DNA from: JAAZBA01 sp964461815
GTDB taxonomy: Bacteria > Bacillota > Clostridia > Oscillospirales > QAMX01
Assembly: GCA_964461815.1 (NCBI GenBank)
Contig: CAYWVF010000013.1
Coordinates: forward strand, 4,380 to 68,379
Direction of reading: 5' to 3'
Length of the DNA: 64,000 bases
Position numbers and translations under genes: made by a program. The notes beneath the pieces were generated by a model. That model was given only the letters and a program-made list of their open reading frames with translations. It had not been told where the DNA came from and did no database searches. Each line of letters begins with the position of its first letter. Within the stretch, counting starts at the first letter, position 1. This document shows, piece after piece, positions 1-9,315 of the stretch.

Positions 1-25
1 GCCGCCTTTGTCAAGACGGCTTTTT
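1..25 (+). terminator. Probable rho-independent terminator of a gene left of the window
   Basis: An imperfect hairpin (GCCG...CGGC with an inner CTT/AAG pairing and a TGTC loop) is followed directly by TTTTT at 21-25. It would end a plus-strand gene lying before the window and face the end of the creatininase-family gene. Confidence 0.5.
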
Positions 26-59
26 AATACAATACAATTTTTTATCGACAGGCTGCGAT

Positions 60-998
60 TTATTTTTTGTTCATAAACCAATCCCAGCCCGGGAATTCGG
101 GATGCTCACGGTTTTCACTGTATTCATCCCAAGTGACGTTTGTTTTCCAGTATCTGCTTGTGATCTTTTCAAATGATGTCCAGATCTCCTCTGTTTCGTA
201 GTAATTCGGAGCTGTCGGACGTACCTCGGGCTCAACATAGGCATCATAAAGAGCCTTTGCCTTTGCAGCCAGTCTATCTGTCAGATATTCCATTGCCTTG
301 TTGCCGAGCTCCATCAGAGCGTCTGCTCTGGAAGCGTCATTTACAAAGCTCTTAGGAGAATTATATCCGACTCTGTTGCTGCCGTTTCCGCCGCCGATCT
401 CGGGATAACGCATCTCCTTGCCGAGCAGATGAATAGGCGCATGCTTCGGATTTGCAGCATATGTTAATGCTGTCTCCATGTCACCTCCATGATCGAAAGA
501 TATTCCGGGGAACAGCTCTTTCTCAAACAGCTCAAAGTAGCAGAAGTACTCAGCCTGTATAGGACTGCCTGTCTTACGCTTATAGTAGTCTATCATTAGA
601 TTTATATCGTGATTGGTACCCTGCACTGCGTGACCGGATACAAGCAGTACAGCCTTGAAGCCGCGAGCGTCGAATGCACGCAGATGATACAATATGTTGT
701 GGAAAAACATGTATGCCGGGATCGATGCACAGATATAATCGCCCATACCGCAGCCACGAAGTGACCAGTTGAACTCGGGCTCTTCATCAACATGCCATGC
801 GAAATACGGAGCGACTATGCCGCCGTTTCTTTCCGCAGCCTGTGTGCATATCTTAGATACAGGAAACCAGTCGTCTCCCATGTTGCTGTACGAACCATGG
901 CATTCCGCAAGACCATACGGCATGTAGCATATGGGACATTCCGCACGGCGATCGATAAATTCTTCAGGTGATAATTCGAGCCAATTTACGCTTGCCAT
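60..998 (-). CDS. Creatininase-family amidohydrolase (312 aa)
   Basis: The N-terminus (WLELSPEEF, then YGLAECHG and GDDWFP) has the layout of creatininase proteins, in which the Glu and His of an E-x-HG motif and a following Asp bind metal. GHAVQGTNHD near residue 123 takes the place of the usual GNGGN loop, and DHGGDMETA near residue 170 matches the family's D-H-[AG]-G-x-x-E-T site. The family hydrolyses cyclic or linear amides such as creatinine and formamides; the substrate here cannot be told. The start is supported by GGAGGT just upstream of the ATG. It lies 28 bp after rplI on the same strand and may be read through from it. Confidence 0.85.
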   Translation of the reverse strand: MASVNWLELSPEEFIDRRAECPICYMPYGLAECHGSYSNMGDDWFPVSKICTQAAERNGGIVAPYFAWHVDEEPEFNWSLRGCGMGDYICASIPAYMFFHNILYHLRAFDARGFKAVLLVSGHAVQGTNHDINLMIDYYKRKTGSPIQAEYFCYFELFEKELFPGISFDHGGDMETALTYAANPKHAPIHLLGKEMRYPEIGGGNGSNRVGYNSPKSFVNDASRADALMELGNKAMEYLTDRLAAKAKALYDAYVEPEVRPTAPNYYETEEIWTSFEKITSRYWKTNVTWDEYSENREHPEFPGWDWFMNKK

Positions 999-1026
999 AT
1001 TAGTACCTCCGATAAATATATTAAAA

Positions 1027-1470
1027 TTATTCCGTTACATGTACATATAATGTGCCTGAAATTTCGGGGAAAAGCTTTACTTTGATCTCGTAAGAGCCGA
1101 ATGCTTTGATAGGCTCGTCTACTACGATCTTCTTATGATCTATCTCTACCTTGTGCTGCTCCTTAAGCTTTTCTGCGATCTCCTTAGAGGTTATCGCACC
1201 GAACAGCTTACCGTTAGCGCCTGCCTTCGCCGTGATCTTTACAGGCATACCTGCGAGCTTCCTGCCAAGCTCCTCGGCGGCATTCTTTTCAATAGCGAGA
1301 CGGCGCTTTTCAGCCTCGTCACGGATCTTTATGGAATTGATAGCATCCTGTGTTGCTTCTACTGCCAGCTTTCTGGGGAGAAGAAAGTTTCTTGCATATC
1401 CGTCTGATACGTTTATAAGCTCACCCTTTTTACCCTGACCCTTTACATCCTGCTGAAGGATAACTTTCAT
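1027..1470 (-). CDS. rplI: 50S ribosomal protein L9
   Basis: The protein is 147 aa, the usual length for L9. It opens with MKVILQQDVKGQGKKGELI and the conserved GYARNFLLPRKLA segment of the N-terminal rRNA-binding domain, followed by a long charged connecting helix and the C-terminal domain, where LFGAITSKEIAE is typical. AAAGGAGA precedes the ATG. It sits downstream of recA-recX, not in the common rpsF-ssb-rpsR-rplI group, so its regulation here is probably independent of S6/S18. Confidence 0.97.
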   Translation of the reverse strand: MKVILQQDVKGQGKKGELINVSDGYARNFLLPRKLAVEATQDAINSIKIRDEAEKRRLAIEKNAAEELGRKLAGMPVKITAKAGANGKLFGAITSKEIAEKLKEQHKVEIDHKKIVVDEPIKAFGSYEIKVKLFPEISGTLYVHVTE

Positions 1471-1517
1471 TTTATCTATCTCCTTTTACGATTATAGTTA
1501 ATGTATGTGTATTATAG

Positions 1518-2000
1518 CTATTCATCCGATATATCCGAGCTTTCAAGCCTTTTGATGGCAGCACTTATCTCATCGGGACGGTAGCCTCGTCTGTACAGCA
1601 TCGCACGGGCACGTCTGAGATCGTCGAAATCACGATTGCCATGGAGGTATGTTTCGAGAACACGCATGATCTTTCTCTCGTCTACCTCGTAGTCACGCAT
1701 GGCATATTCGATAGCGTCCGACTTTACTCCCTTGGCCTTCAGGTACTCTCTGACCTTATATACTCCGCTGCCCTTTGCCGACATTCGCTGAGCTACTGCC
1801 GAGGCGTATTCGAAATCGTCCAGATAATGCTTTTTGATGCATTCGGACAATGCATAGGCGGCAGCCTCTTCATTAAAGCCGTATTCGGTCAGCTTTACGA
1901 ATAGCTCATTTTCACACCTTGAGCCTCGTGCGAGGATAGCAACTGCCTTTTGAAATGCGGCAGTCTCGTTCGTTGGATCTATATTCTTATTCCTCGTCAT
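1518..2000 (-). CDS. recX: RecX, regulator of RecA (about 160 aa)
   Basis: This is a small helical protein with repeated three-helix RecX units, for example AVAILARGSRCENELFVKL and VREYLKAKGV, and a C-terminal ARAMLYRRGYRPDEI unit. RecX binds RecA filaments and modulates them. I chose the ATG at 2000, because GGTGGAG lies about 9 bp upstream of it within the end of recA; an upstream in-frame ATG at 2021 has no ribosome-binding site. The resulting 14-bp overlap with recA implies translational coupling. Confidence 0.93.
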   Translation of the reverse strand: MTRNKNIDPTNETAAFQKAVAILARGSRCENELFVKLTEYGFNEEAAAYALSECIKKHYLDDFEYASAVAQRMSAKGSGVYKVREYLKAKGVKSDAIEYAMRDYEVDERKIMRVLETYLHGNRDFDDLRRARAMLYRRGYRPDEISAAIKRLESSDISDE

Positions 2001-3069
2001 CGAAGAGGTCTCCACCGTCATCGTCGGTTGTCATATCGGACGGCTTATATGAGGTGCGTATCTTCTCTTCCAGCTCGTCAGCCTTATCCGGATTGTCTGC
2101 AAGGAATAGTATAGCCTTGTCACGTCCCTGACCCATACGCTCATCACCGAGTGAGAACCATGAGCCGCTCTTCTTGACGAAGCCGAGAGATTCTCCCATG
2201 TCCACAAGCTCTCCGAGTCTTGATATGCCCTTGCCGTACATGATGTCAAACTGGCAGGTCTTAAATGGGGGAGCAACCTTATTTTTAACTACCTTTACAA
2301 GCACGTGGTTACCTACGTTTGTATCGGCATCCTTTACATAGCTGATCCTGCGAACATCGAGTCTTACGCTGGCATAGAATCTCAGCGCACGTCCGCCTGT
2401 GGTGGTTTCCGATGGACCGTATGACATACCGCCGATCTTTTCACGAAGCTGATTTATAAATATTACTGTACAATTTGTCTTGCCTATAGCACCTGCGAGC
2501 TTTCTGAGCGCCTGAGACATGAGCCTTGCGTGAAGTCCGACGTTAGCATCGCCCATTTCACCCTCGATCTCGGTTCTGGGAACGAGCGCCGCAACGGAGT
2601 CAACGACGATAAGATCTACCGCCGCACTGCGAACGAGTGCCTCTGTGATCTCAAGACCCTGCTCACCGCTGTCGGGCTGAGAAACGAGAAGAGAATCTAT
2701 ATCTACTCCGAGCGCACGTGCATAGACCGGATCAAGTGCATGTTCGGCATCGATAAACGCAGCGATACCGCCCCTTTTCTGCACCTGAGCTGCAATATGA
2801 AGTGCTACGGTCGTCTTACCGGAGGATTCCGGACCGAATATCTCAACGATCCTTCCCTTTGGTATGCCTCCGATACCGAGTGCGATATCAAGACCTATCG
2901 AGCCTGTGGGAATGAATTCGACCTGCATGTTGGCATTGTCTCCGAGACGCATTATAGCACCCTTGCCGTAGTCCTTTTCTATTTTGGCAAGCGTTTCGTT
3001 AAGTGCTTTGTCACGATCCTCTGCCACTTTATATACTATCTGCTGATTCTTTTTTGATTCTTTAGCCAT
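1987..3069 (-). CDS. recA: Recombinase RecA
   Basis: The protein is 360 aa with the full RecA core: Walker A GPESSGKTT, the LIVVDSVAALVP Walker B region, the INQLREKIG DNA-binding loop and the acidic C-terminus (DDDGGDLFDDEE). It catalyses homologous strand exchange and LexA autocleavage. The ATG at 3069 is preferred over the longer frame starting at 3129, because AAGGAAG lies about 8 bp upstream and the longer version would run into the preceding DUF1385 gene. It is followed by the overlapping recX. Confidence 0.98.
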   Translation of the reverse strand: MAKESKKNQQIVYKVAEDRDKALNETLAKIEKDYGKGAIMRLGDNANMQVEFIPTGSIGLDIALGIGGIPKGRIVEIFGPESSGKTTVALHIAAQVQKRGGIAAFIDAEHALDPVYARALGVDIDSLLVSQPDSGEQGLEITEALVRSAAVDLIVVDSVAALVPRTEIEGEMGDANVGLHARLMSQALRKLAGAIGKTNCTVIFINQLREKIGGMSYGPSETTTGGRALRFYASVRLDVRRISYVKDADTNVGNHVLVKVVKNKVAPPFKTCQFDIMYGKGISRLGELVDMGESLGFVKKSGSWFSLGDERMGQGRDKAILFLADNPDKADELEEKIRTSYKPSDMTTDDDGGDLFDDEE

Positions 3070-3091
3070 ATCTGTACACTTCCTTATGTTA

Positions 3092-4027
3092 TTACCATTT
3101 GTCGGAGCCTTCCTCTTCGGGAATGACATTTTTGAGTGCTTCTATTGCTACCTCTATCATACAATCGTCAGGTTCGATGGTGGTGAATTTTTGAAATGCC
3201 AAACCGGGAGCACGCAATATCTTTGTAAATGTATTATCGTGACGTCCTACGGCACGGTTGAATTCATAGCTTATGCCTACGACAATGGGGAGCAGGAGCA
3301 GACGCAGAAGCATACGTATCAGAGGGTTTGACCATGTCACGAATGCAAATACGAGTATACTGACTATCATAACGACGAACAGGAAGCTCGTGCCGCAGCG
3401 AGGATGCTCCTTAGGAAATTTCCTCACGTTTTCTACCGTGAGCGGCAGTGCATTTTCGTAGCAGTATATGGTCTTATGCTCTGCGCCGTGGAACATATAC
3501 GTTCTTTTGATGTCCTTCATTCGTGATGTGCCTGCGATAAATATAAAAAATATTATCAAGCGTATGAGACCCTCGAAAAGACTTCTCCATACGCCCGTTA
3601 TCGCATCATCGAAAAGTCCTGCGATGAGCGTGGGCAGGAGTATGAATAAGGCTACGGGGAGAGCGATGCCAAGCACGAGAGAGATCGTCATCGCAATTTC
3701 GTCAGCCTTTTTTCTGCCGAGCTTCCTTTCAAGAAATCCCGGCTTATAATCCTCCTCCGGCATATCGTCGAATGCGATATCTGCCGAATACATGAGCGCA
3801 CTTACGCCATCCTTCATGGAATAAAAGAAATTGATCGGGCCGCGAATGAATGGCAGCTTAAATATTTTGTATTTTTGCGATATCATCTTGATCGGCTCTG
3901 TCTTTACGACAAATGAACCGTCGGATTTGCGAACGACTATACTCTGCTTTTCCGGTCCGCGCATCATGATGCCCTCAAGCAGTGCCTGTCCGCCGATAGA
4001 CGTTCTGAAGCAAGCTTTTTTATCCAT
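3092..4027 (-). CDS. DUF1385 family membrane protein (311 aa)
   Basis: The protein begins MDKKACFRTSIGGQALLEG, followed by IMMRGPEKQSIVVRK, the signature of DUF1385 (YqhQ-type) proteins. Several membrane segments are visible (LVLGIALPVALFILLPTLI and IRLIIFFIFIAGTS), and the conserved MFHGAEHKTI...HPRCGTSFL stretch lies near the middle. The function is unknown; the family is widespread in Clostridia and Bacilli. The ATG at 4027 has AAGAGG upstream and lies downstream of a strong promoter, so the longer frame beginning at 4090 is wrong. The next gene, recA, starts 22 bp on and probably shares the transcript. Confidence 0.9.
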   Translation of the reverse strand: MDKKACFRTSIGGQALLEGIMMRGPEKQSIVVRKSDGSFVVKTEPIKMISQKYKIFKLPFIRGPINFFYSMKDGVSALMYSADIAFDDMPEEDYKPGFLERKLGRKKADEIAMTISLVLGIALPVALFILLPTLIAGLFDDAITGVWRSLFEGLIRLIIFFIFIAGTSRMKDIKRTYMFHGAEHKTIYCYENALPLTVENVRKFPKEHPRCGTSFLFVVMIVSILVFAFVTWSNPLIRMLLRLLLLPIVVGISYEFNRAVGRHDNTFTKILRAPGLAFQKFTTIEPDDCMIEVAIEALKNVIPEEEGSDKW

Positions 4028-4061
4028 TTGTAAGACCTCTTGAATTATTGAAACTGTATTT

Positions 4062-4090
4062 ATAGTATCACGAAAAATAATACTTGTCAA
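4062..4090 (-). promoter_or_regulatory. Sigma-A promoter of the DUF1385-recA-recX unit
   Basis: On the minus strand TTGACA (4085-4090), a 17-bp spacer and TACTAT (4062-4067) form a near-consensus promoter. It fixes the start of the DUF1385 gene downstream at 4027. I saw no clear LexA operator beside it. Confidence 0.75.
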
Positions 4091-4113
4091 ATCATGACAG
4101 CAGGATATACGGC

Positions 4114-5184
4114 TTATTCCTCACTGCCGGCAAGCTTTGCTGCCTGATCGGCGGCTATCAAAGCATCAATCACCTCGTCAAGATCACCTGAGATGATAGC
4201 ATCGAGCTTGTGCAGCGTTAAGCCTATACGATGATCCGTCACACGACCCTGAGGGTAATTGTAGGTGCGAATACGTTCGCTTCGGTCACCTGAGCCGACC
4301 TGACTGCGCCTGTTTTGAGCGATCTGTGAGTTCTGCTCCTCACGCTTTGCTTCGAGAAGCCTGGAGCGGAGCACCTTCATGGCCTTATCCTTATTCTTAT
4401 ACTGACTGCGCTCATCCTGACACTCTACAACTACGCCCGTAGGCAGATGAGTGATACGGATAGCGGATTCCGTCTTGTTTACGTGCTGACCGCCTGCACC
4501 GCCGGAACGGTATGTGTCTATCTGAAGATCATTCGGGTTGATCTCGATATCTACCTCGTCTGCCTCCGGAAGAACGGCAACGGATGCGGCAGAGGTGTGG
4601 ATCCTGCCTCCTGCCTCAGTCTCCGGAACACGCTGTACACGGTGGATGCCGCTTTCAAATTTGAGTCTGGAGTACGCTCCGGCACCGTCAACGGAGAAGC
4701 TTATCTCCTTTATGCCGCCGATCTCAGTCTCATTGAGGCTTATGACCTCTGTCTTCCAGCGCTTACGCTCTGCATACATCGAATACATACGGTACAGTAC
4801 AGCCGCAAACAGTGCAGCCTCTTCACCGCCCACGCCGCCGCGTATCTCAACTATTACGTTTTTGTCGTCATCCGGATCCTTAGGAATGAGAAGCACACGC
4901 AGCTCGTGCTCTAGACGTGCTATCTCCTTTCGCGCTTCGTTAGCTTCCTCCTGTACGAGCTCACGAAAATCAGCATCGAGCTTGCCTGACAGAAGCTCCT
5001 CGGATTCCTTTAGCGTATCCTCGGCAGCGACGTATGCACGGTATGCTTCAACTATAGGTGCAAGCTCCTTTTGCTCCTTCATCAGCTTTGACATTGTAGG
5101 GGGATCGCTGAATATATCTTCCCTTGTGAGTTCCTCTTCGATCTTTCTGTAACGTTCGTCTATTTGTTTTACTTTTTCAAGCAT
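4114..5184 (-). CDS. prfA: Peptide chain release factor 1
   Basis: The protein is 356 aa, normal for RF1. It has the peptidyl-tRNA hydrolysis motif GGAGGQHVNKTESAIR near residues 228-243 and the PxT codon-recognition tripeptide as PET in RVQRVPETEAGGRIHTSAA, which distinguishes it from RF2. It terminates translation at UAA and UAG. AAAGGAG lies about 14 bp upstream of the start. No prmC gene follows, unlike in many genomes. Confidence 0.96.
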   Translation of the reverse strand: MLEKVKQIDERYRKIEEELTREDIFSDPPTMSKLMKEQKELAPIVEAYRAYVAAEDTLKESEELLSGKLDADFRELVQEEANEARKEIARLEHELRVLLIPKDPDDDKNVIVEIRGGVGGEEAALFAAVLYRMYSMYAERKRWKTEVISLNETEIGGIKEISFSVDGAGAYSRLKFESGIHRVQRVPETEAGGRIHTSAASVAVLPEADEVDIEINPNDLQIDTYRSGGAGGQHVNKTESAIRITHLPTGVVVECQDERSQYKNKDKAMKVLRSRLLEAKREEQNSQIAQNRRSQVGSGDRSERIRTYNYPQGRVTDHRIGLTLHKLDAIISGDLDEVIDALIAADQAAKLAGSEE

Positions 5185-5227
5185 ATAAGTTGGTTTGCTC
5201 CTTTATCGTGATGAATTATTTGTAAAA

Positions 5228-6043
5228 TTAAATGCCAAGCCACATTGCGATGACTGCAAAGTACTCTCTGATATACATTGATATAGCCATTGAAGCGTTC
5301 GGAGACGGTGCTGCGACACAGTAGACATCGTCGATACCCTCACGTGCGAAAAGAGTCTTTATCCTGTACAGGTGGAAACCGTTGGAAATAGCTGTGACAG
5401 TGTACTCTCCGCCGCGTTCGTCCATGATCTGCTTGGAATACTTTACATTTTCCTCGGTATCTGTGGAGCTTTCCTCCGGGAGAAAGTGTGAGGTCAGTAT
5501 GATGTATCTTGCAGATATATATTTCTTCATGGCTTCGGCCTCGGTGACCGATTCACCCTCGCCCATGCCGCCGGAAAGAATAGCGTATACAGACGGATTA
5601 TCCTGAAGATATTCGCCGGCTGCATCCATTCTGCTCCTGAGTGAGAGTGACGGACGCTCGCCGTAAACTCTTGCTCCGAATACTACAGCGTAATCGGTAA
5701 TTCCATCCTCGGCAGTGTGAGGTGCATCCATAGTATCTGTCTGACCGTTGACTGCGATAATTGCAGTTACGGCTGCAAATGATATAACGAAAACGAGAAG
5801 CAGGATAAATATAACCTTGCATATGAGCTTTATGAGCTTGTTACGGGAGGCGAAAATGAAGAGCAGTCCGTATATCAGACATCCGACGGCTGCACATGTG
5901 ATGAAGGTGATACCGAAATCGAAGGAAAAGATTTGATTATACATAAAAAGGGCGAGTACAGCCAGTAATGCCGAAATTATAAACAATACGATCGACTGAA
6001 CAGGCAGGTTCAGCTTTCCTTTTTTGTTGCTATTGTGGTTCAT
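5228..6043 (-). CDS. DUF218/YdcF-like membrane protein (271 aa)
   Basis: Three hydrophobic segments fill the first 95 residues (for example IVLFIISALLAVLALFMY). A DUF218 domain follows: YAVVFGARVYGERPSLSLRSR, AILSGGMGEGESVTEAEAM, then STDTEENVKYSKQIM and ISNGFHLYRIKTLFAREG. The family (YdcF, SanA, ElyC) is linked to envelope functions with an uncertain reaction. The gene is transcribed from its own promoter, divergent from gdpP. Confidence 0.85.
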   Translation of the reverse strand: MNHNSNKKGKLNLPVQSIVLFIISALLAVLALFMYNQIFSFDFGITFITCAAVGCLIYGLLFIFASRNKLIKLICKVIFILLLVFVISFAAVTAIIAVNGQTDTMDAPHTAEDGITDYAVVFGARVYGERPSLSLRSRMDAAGEYLQDNPSVYAILSGGMGEGESVTEAEAMKKYISARYIILTSHFLPEESSTDTEENVKYSKQIMDERGGEYTVTAISNGFHLYRIKTLFAREGIDDVYCVAAPSPNASMAISMYIREYFAVIAMWLGI

Positions 6044-6092
6044 CGTCTTAAATGATACTCCTTTGTAGTAAAAATATATTTATACATCATCT

Positions 6093-6121
6093 ATTATACA
6101 GTAGTTATGCGCTTTTGGCAA
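6093..6121 (-). promoter_or_regulatory. Promoter of the DUF218 gene
   Basis: On the minus strand TTGCCA (6116-6121), a 17-bp spacer and a perfect TATAAT (6093-6098) precede the DUF218 gene. It is arranged back to back with the gdpP promoter. Confidence 0.7.
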
Positions 6122-6161
6122 GAAATTTTTGCTCAATGCGGAAACATTAAAAATTTTAATG

Positions 6162-6190
6162 TTGTATTTTATCCAAGCATTTGATATAAT
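6162..6190 (+). promoter_or_regulatory. Promoter of gdpP
   Basis: TTGTAT (6162-6167), a 17-bp spacer and TATAAT (6185-6190) predict transcription from about 6197, so in-frame ATGs upstream of that point cannot be the gdpP start. Confidence 0.75.
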
Positions 6191-6224
6191 GGATATATTA
6201 AGTAAAAAGAAAGGCAATATCGGC

Positions 6225-8216
6225 ATGAAAAGCAATGGATTTTCAAGATTAATTGAGCCAAAATTCCGGATGGTATTTGTGGTGCTGGCAGTGTTTGCCC
6301 TCCTGAGCTTCACGTCCGGACAGTATTGGCTTGGTGCGATCGAGGTCGTCACTGTTACGATCACATATATTCTCCATATACGTATGCAGAAAAGAAGAAA
6401 ACGCGAGATAATAAAGTATATGGAAGCGGTGACAGTAAAATTTGATGCTACGTCGGAAAACGTTCTGTCGGATTTCCCATTACCTGCGGCTGTCGTAAAT
6501 CTTGACAGTGAAGAGGTTATTTGGTGCAACTCACACTTCACGGGAGTAAGGGGTGACCAGACACAGTGGTTCGGCTTCAAGATAGGAAGCCTTATAGAGG
6601 ATTTCTCTCTCGATTGGCTGAGAGAGAAAAACAGCGAGGGTGTTATAACAAGTATAGGAGATCAGATATACAGAGTTTGCGGCTCGATCATACCTCCGTC
6701 AAGCAGCAATAATTATGAAACACTGGCGACACTGTTCTTCATCGACATCACGGAGCAGGAAGCGTTGGCTCAGGAGCTTGAGCTGACAAAGCCCGTATTG
6801 GCGATCATTCAGTTAGATAATTACGATGAGCTGGTAAAAAGCACGACGTCTCACGACCAGTTTTTGCTCATGGCAAGCATCGATGCGAAAATAAACGAGT
6901 GGAAGGATACCGCATCGGGAATATTCTTTAAAAATGACAGAGATAAGTATATATACATTTTCGAGGAACGATATCTCAACGCATTCGTTTCCAGTAAGTT
7001 CGATATACTCGAGTCTGTAAAGGCGATAAAAAGCCCGGGAAATATTCCTCCGACTATAAGCATCGGTATCGGTCACGGCGGCAGCACATATTTTGACTGC
7101 GTGACCAACGCAAGACTTGCACTCGATATGGCATTGTCACGAGGCGGAGATCAGGTCGTTATAAAGAACGATCAGTCCTACGAATTCTTCGGCGGCATGA
7201 GCCGAGAGGTAGAGAAGAGAACAAAGGTAAAATCGAGAGTAATGGCTCATGCGATAGAGGATCTTATAAATACATCCTCAAGAGTACTTGTTATGGGACA
7301 TCGCTTCTCGGATATGGATTCCATAGGTGCATCGGTAGGAGTCGCATGTGCGTGCCGAAAGCTCGGTAAGCCATGTAAGATAGTGTTTGATACGAATGCC
7401 TCATCTGCGAGAATATTGTATGATAAGCTCATGGAATCGCAGGAGTATGCGGATGCGTTCATAACACGTGATGAAGCGATGGAGATCGTAAATAATGATA
7501 CGCTCCTTGTGGTAGTGGACACGAACAGACCGGATTACGTGGAGGTACCCGAGCTGTTGGCTATGGTCGGAAAGATAGTCGTTATAGATCACCACAGACG
7601 TGCGGCAGACTATATAGAAAACTCATCTCTGAACCTGCACGAGCCGTATGCATCCTCCGCATGTGAGCTGCTGACGGAGATATTACAGTATCTTGTAGCA
7701 CCGAATGATATCCTGCGTGTCGAAGCAGAGTGTATGCTTGCAGGTATAACGCTTGATACGAAGAACTTCACCATGAAAACGGGAGTGCGTACATTTGAAG
7801 CTGCCGCATATGTCAGACGTGCCGGAGCCGATACGATAGAGGTAAAGAGGCTATTCCAGAATGACATGGGCAGCTACCTTGCAAGGTGCGATATAATACG
7901 CACAGCAGTGAGATACAGAAATAACATAACGATAGCGTATTCGGCAGATAACGTAGATCGTCCGGTAGCGGCACAGGCTGCGGATGAGCTTTTGAATATC
8001 GCAGGAATACAGGCGTCATTTGTGATTTATCGCAATAATAACACGACTCATATTTCAGGCCGATCGCTCGGACAGATAAATGTTCAGGTGATCCTCGAGC
8101 GCCTCGGCGGAGGAGGAAGCTTGACAGGTGCGGGAGCACAGATGGGCGACGTTCCGACGTCGGATGTGGCTGAAAAGCTCAAGGCATCGATAGATGCTTA
8201 TTATAGTATGATATGA
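6225..8216 (+). CDS. gdpP: GdpP-type cyclic-di-AMP phosphodiesterase (DHH family)
   Basis: The 663-aa protein has the GdpP order: two N-terminal membrane segments, a PAS domain (AAVVNLDSEEVIWCN), a degenerate GGDEF domain, and a C-terminal DHH/DHHA1 module with GHRFSDMDSIGA near residue 358, IDHHRR at about 454-459 and a terminal RLGGGGSLTGAGAQM. The family hydrolyses c-di-AMP at the membrane and so affects turgor, wall stress and beta-lactam tolerance. The ATG at 6225 follows AAAGAAAGG and the promoter at 6162; in-frame ATGs further upstream precede the predicted transcript start. A BlaR-type system lies about 3 kb downstream, but a functional link is only inference. Confidence 0.95.
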   Translation: MKSNGFSRLIEPKFRMVFVVLAVFALLSFTSGQYWLGAIEVVTVTITYILHIRMQKRRKREIIKYMEAVTVKFDATSENVLSDFPLPAAVVNLDSEEVIWCNSHFTGVRGDQTQWFGFKIGSLIEDFSLDWLREKNSEGVITSIGDQIYRVCGSIIPPSSSNNYETLATLFFIDITEQEALAQELELTKPVLAIIQLDNYDELVKSTTSHDQFLLMASIDAKINEWKDTASGIFFKNDRDKYIYIFEERYLNAFVSSKFDILESVKAIKSPGNIPPTISIGIGHGGSTYFDCVTNARLALDMALSRGGDQVVIKNDQSYEFFGGMSREVEKRTKVKSRVMAHAIEDLINTSSRVLVMGHRFSDMDSIGASVGVACACRKLGKPCKIVFDTNASSARILYDKLMESQEYADAFITRDEAMEIVNNDTLLVVVDTNRPDYVEVPELLAMVGKIVVIDHHRRAADYIENSSLNLHEPYASSACELLTEILQYLVAPNDILRVEAECMLAGITLDTKNFTMKTGVRTFEAAAYVRRAGADTIEVKRLFQNDMGSYLARCDIIRTAVRYRNNITIAYSADNVDRPVAAQAADELLNIAGIQASFVIYRNNNTTHISGRSLGQINVQVILERLGGGGSLTGAGAQMGDVPTSDVAEKLKASIDAYYSMI

Positions 8217-8229
8217 CGGAAATAATTGC

Positions 8230-8258
8230 TTGAATTGTATATGGCAATATGCTATAAT
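8230..8258 (+). promoter_or_regulatory. Promoter of the hydrolase-mnmA group
   Basis: TTGAAT (8230-8235), a 17-bp spacer and TATAAT (8253-8258) lie directly upstream of the alpha/beta hydrolase gene, just after gdpP. Confidence 0.7.
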
Positions 8259-8296
8259 TCTAGTGACATTTGTTAAGAAGGAAGGTATTGAAAATA

Positions 8297-9310
8297 ATGG
8301 CTGATTATTCTGTAACAGACCTCCATATGGATCTGTGTATAAACGCTCCGAGACTTTTAAAATTCGATCCTGACAAGGATATTGAAGCACAGCGCAAGGC
8401 AATGGGAGAAAAATTCCGTGAGCTTCTCGGTATCCCCGAGGTGCAGACGGAGGCAAAGCCTATCGTTGAATTTATAGATAAATCAAACCCGAATTACGAT
8501 GAGATATACTTCAAATTTGAGACAGAGCCGAAATTCTTTGTACCTGCACATCTTCTCCTGCCTAAGGGCATGATAGGAAGCGGCAATAAATTGAAGACGG
8601 TAATCTGTTTGCAGGGCCATTCCACAGGTATGCATATCTCTATCGGCATTGCAAAGTTCCCGGGCGATGAAGAAACTATCGCAGGTGATCGTGACTTTGC
8701 TATCCAGGCTGTAAGAGAGGGCTATGCAGCTATCGCTATGGAGCAGAGATGCTTCGGTGAGCTTGAGGGAAATATCAAGACAGACGGAGGCAGATGTCAT
8801 CATCCGTCAATGCAGGCTCTTCTGCTCGGAAGAACGACGATCGGCGAAAGAGCATTCGACGTAGGTCAGCTTATCACAGCGTGTAAGGAATTTCCCGAGA
8901 TCGATACAGATAATATCGCTATTATGGGTAACTCCGGCGGCGGTACAGCTACATATTATACGACATGCGTAGAGCCGAGAATAGCAGCAGCTATGCCGTC
9001 GTGCGCTTTCTGCACGATCAAGGATTCCATCTTTGCTATGCATCACTGCCAGTGCAATTACATACCGGGCTACCTTAAGTACTTTGAAATGCAGGATCTC
9101 GCACTCCTTATCGCTCCGCGTCCTCTCGTTATCGTTTGCGGACGTGAGGATCCGATCTTCCCGCTCCACGGTGTAAAGGCAGGCTATGAAGAGGTCAAGG
9201 CTATATATGATAAGCTCGGCGCATCCGAAAACCTCACACTGGTTATCGGTGACGGCGGTCACAGATTCTATGCACCGCAGGGCTGGGCAGAGCTTAAGAA
9301 GCGTTTTTAA
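8297..9310 (+). CDS. Alpha/beta hydrolase, acetyl-xylan-esterase/dienelactone-hydrolase-like (337 aa)
   Basis: The fold shows an oxyanion region (VICLQGHSTGM), a nucleophile elbow IMGNSGGGTATYY, an acid residue in CGREDPIFPLHG and a histidine in GDGGHRFY. It lacks a signal peptide and is cytoplasmic. The layout is that of the Abhydrolase_7/acetyl xylan esterase-like group, whose members cleave esters; the substrate is unknown. The ATG at 8297 follows a purine-rich GGAAGG. The next gene, mnmA, begins 5 bp after its stop, so the two are co-transcribed. Confidence 0.8.
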   Translation: MADYSVTDLHMDLCINAPRLLKFDPDKDIEAQRKAMGEKFRELLGIPEVQTEAKPIVEFIDKSNPNYDEIYFKFETEPKFFVPAHLLLPKGMIGSGNKLKTVICLQGHSTGMHISIGIAKFPGDEETIAGDRDFAIQAVREGYAAIAMEQRCFGELEGNIKTDGGRCHHPSMQALLLGRTTIGERAFDVGQLITACKEFPEIDTDNIAIMGNSGGGTATYYTTCVEPRIAAAMPSCAFCTIKDSIFAMHHCQCNYIPGYLKYFEMQDLALLIAPRPLVIVCGREDPIFPLHGVKAGYEEVKAIYDKLGASENLTLVIGDGGHRFYAPQGWAELKKRF

Positions 9311-9315
9311 TTAAG

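Noticed and set aside
2530..3057. Long plus-strand frame opposite recA (175 codons)
   Set aside because: It lies on the opposite strand within recA codons and has no ribosome-binding site or recognisable product; similar shadows occur opposite prfA, comM and glpK.
6080..6580. Minus-strand frame of 166 codons opposite the gdpP start
   Set aside because: It covers the promoter and start of gdpP and has low-complexity sequence; not a gene.
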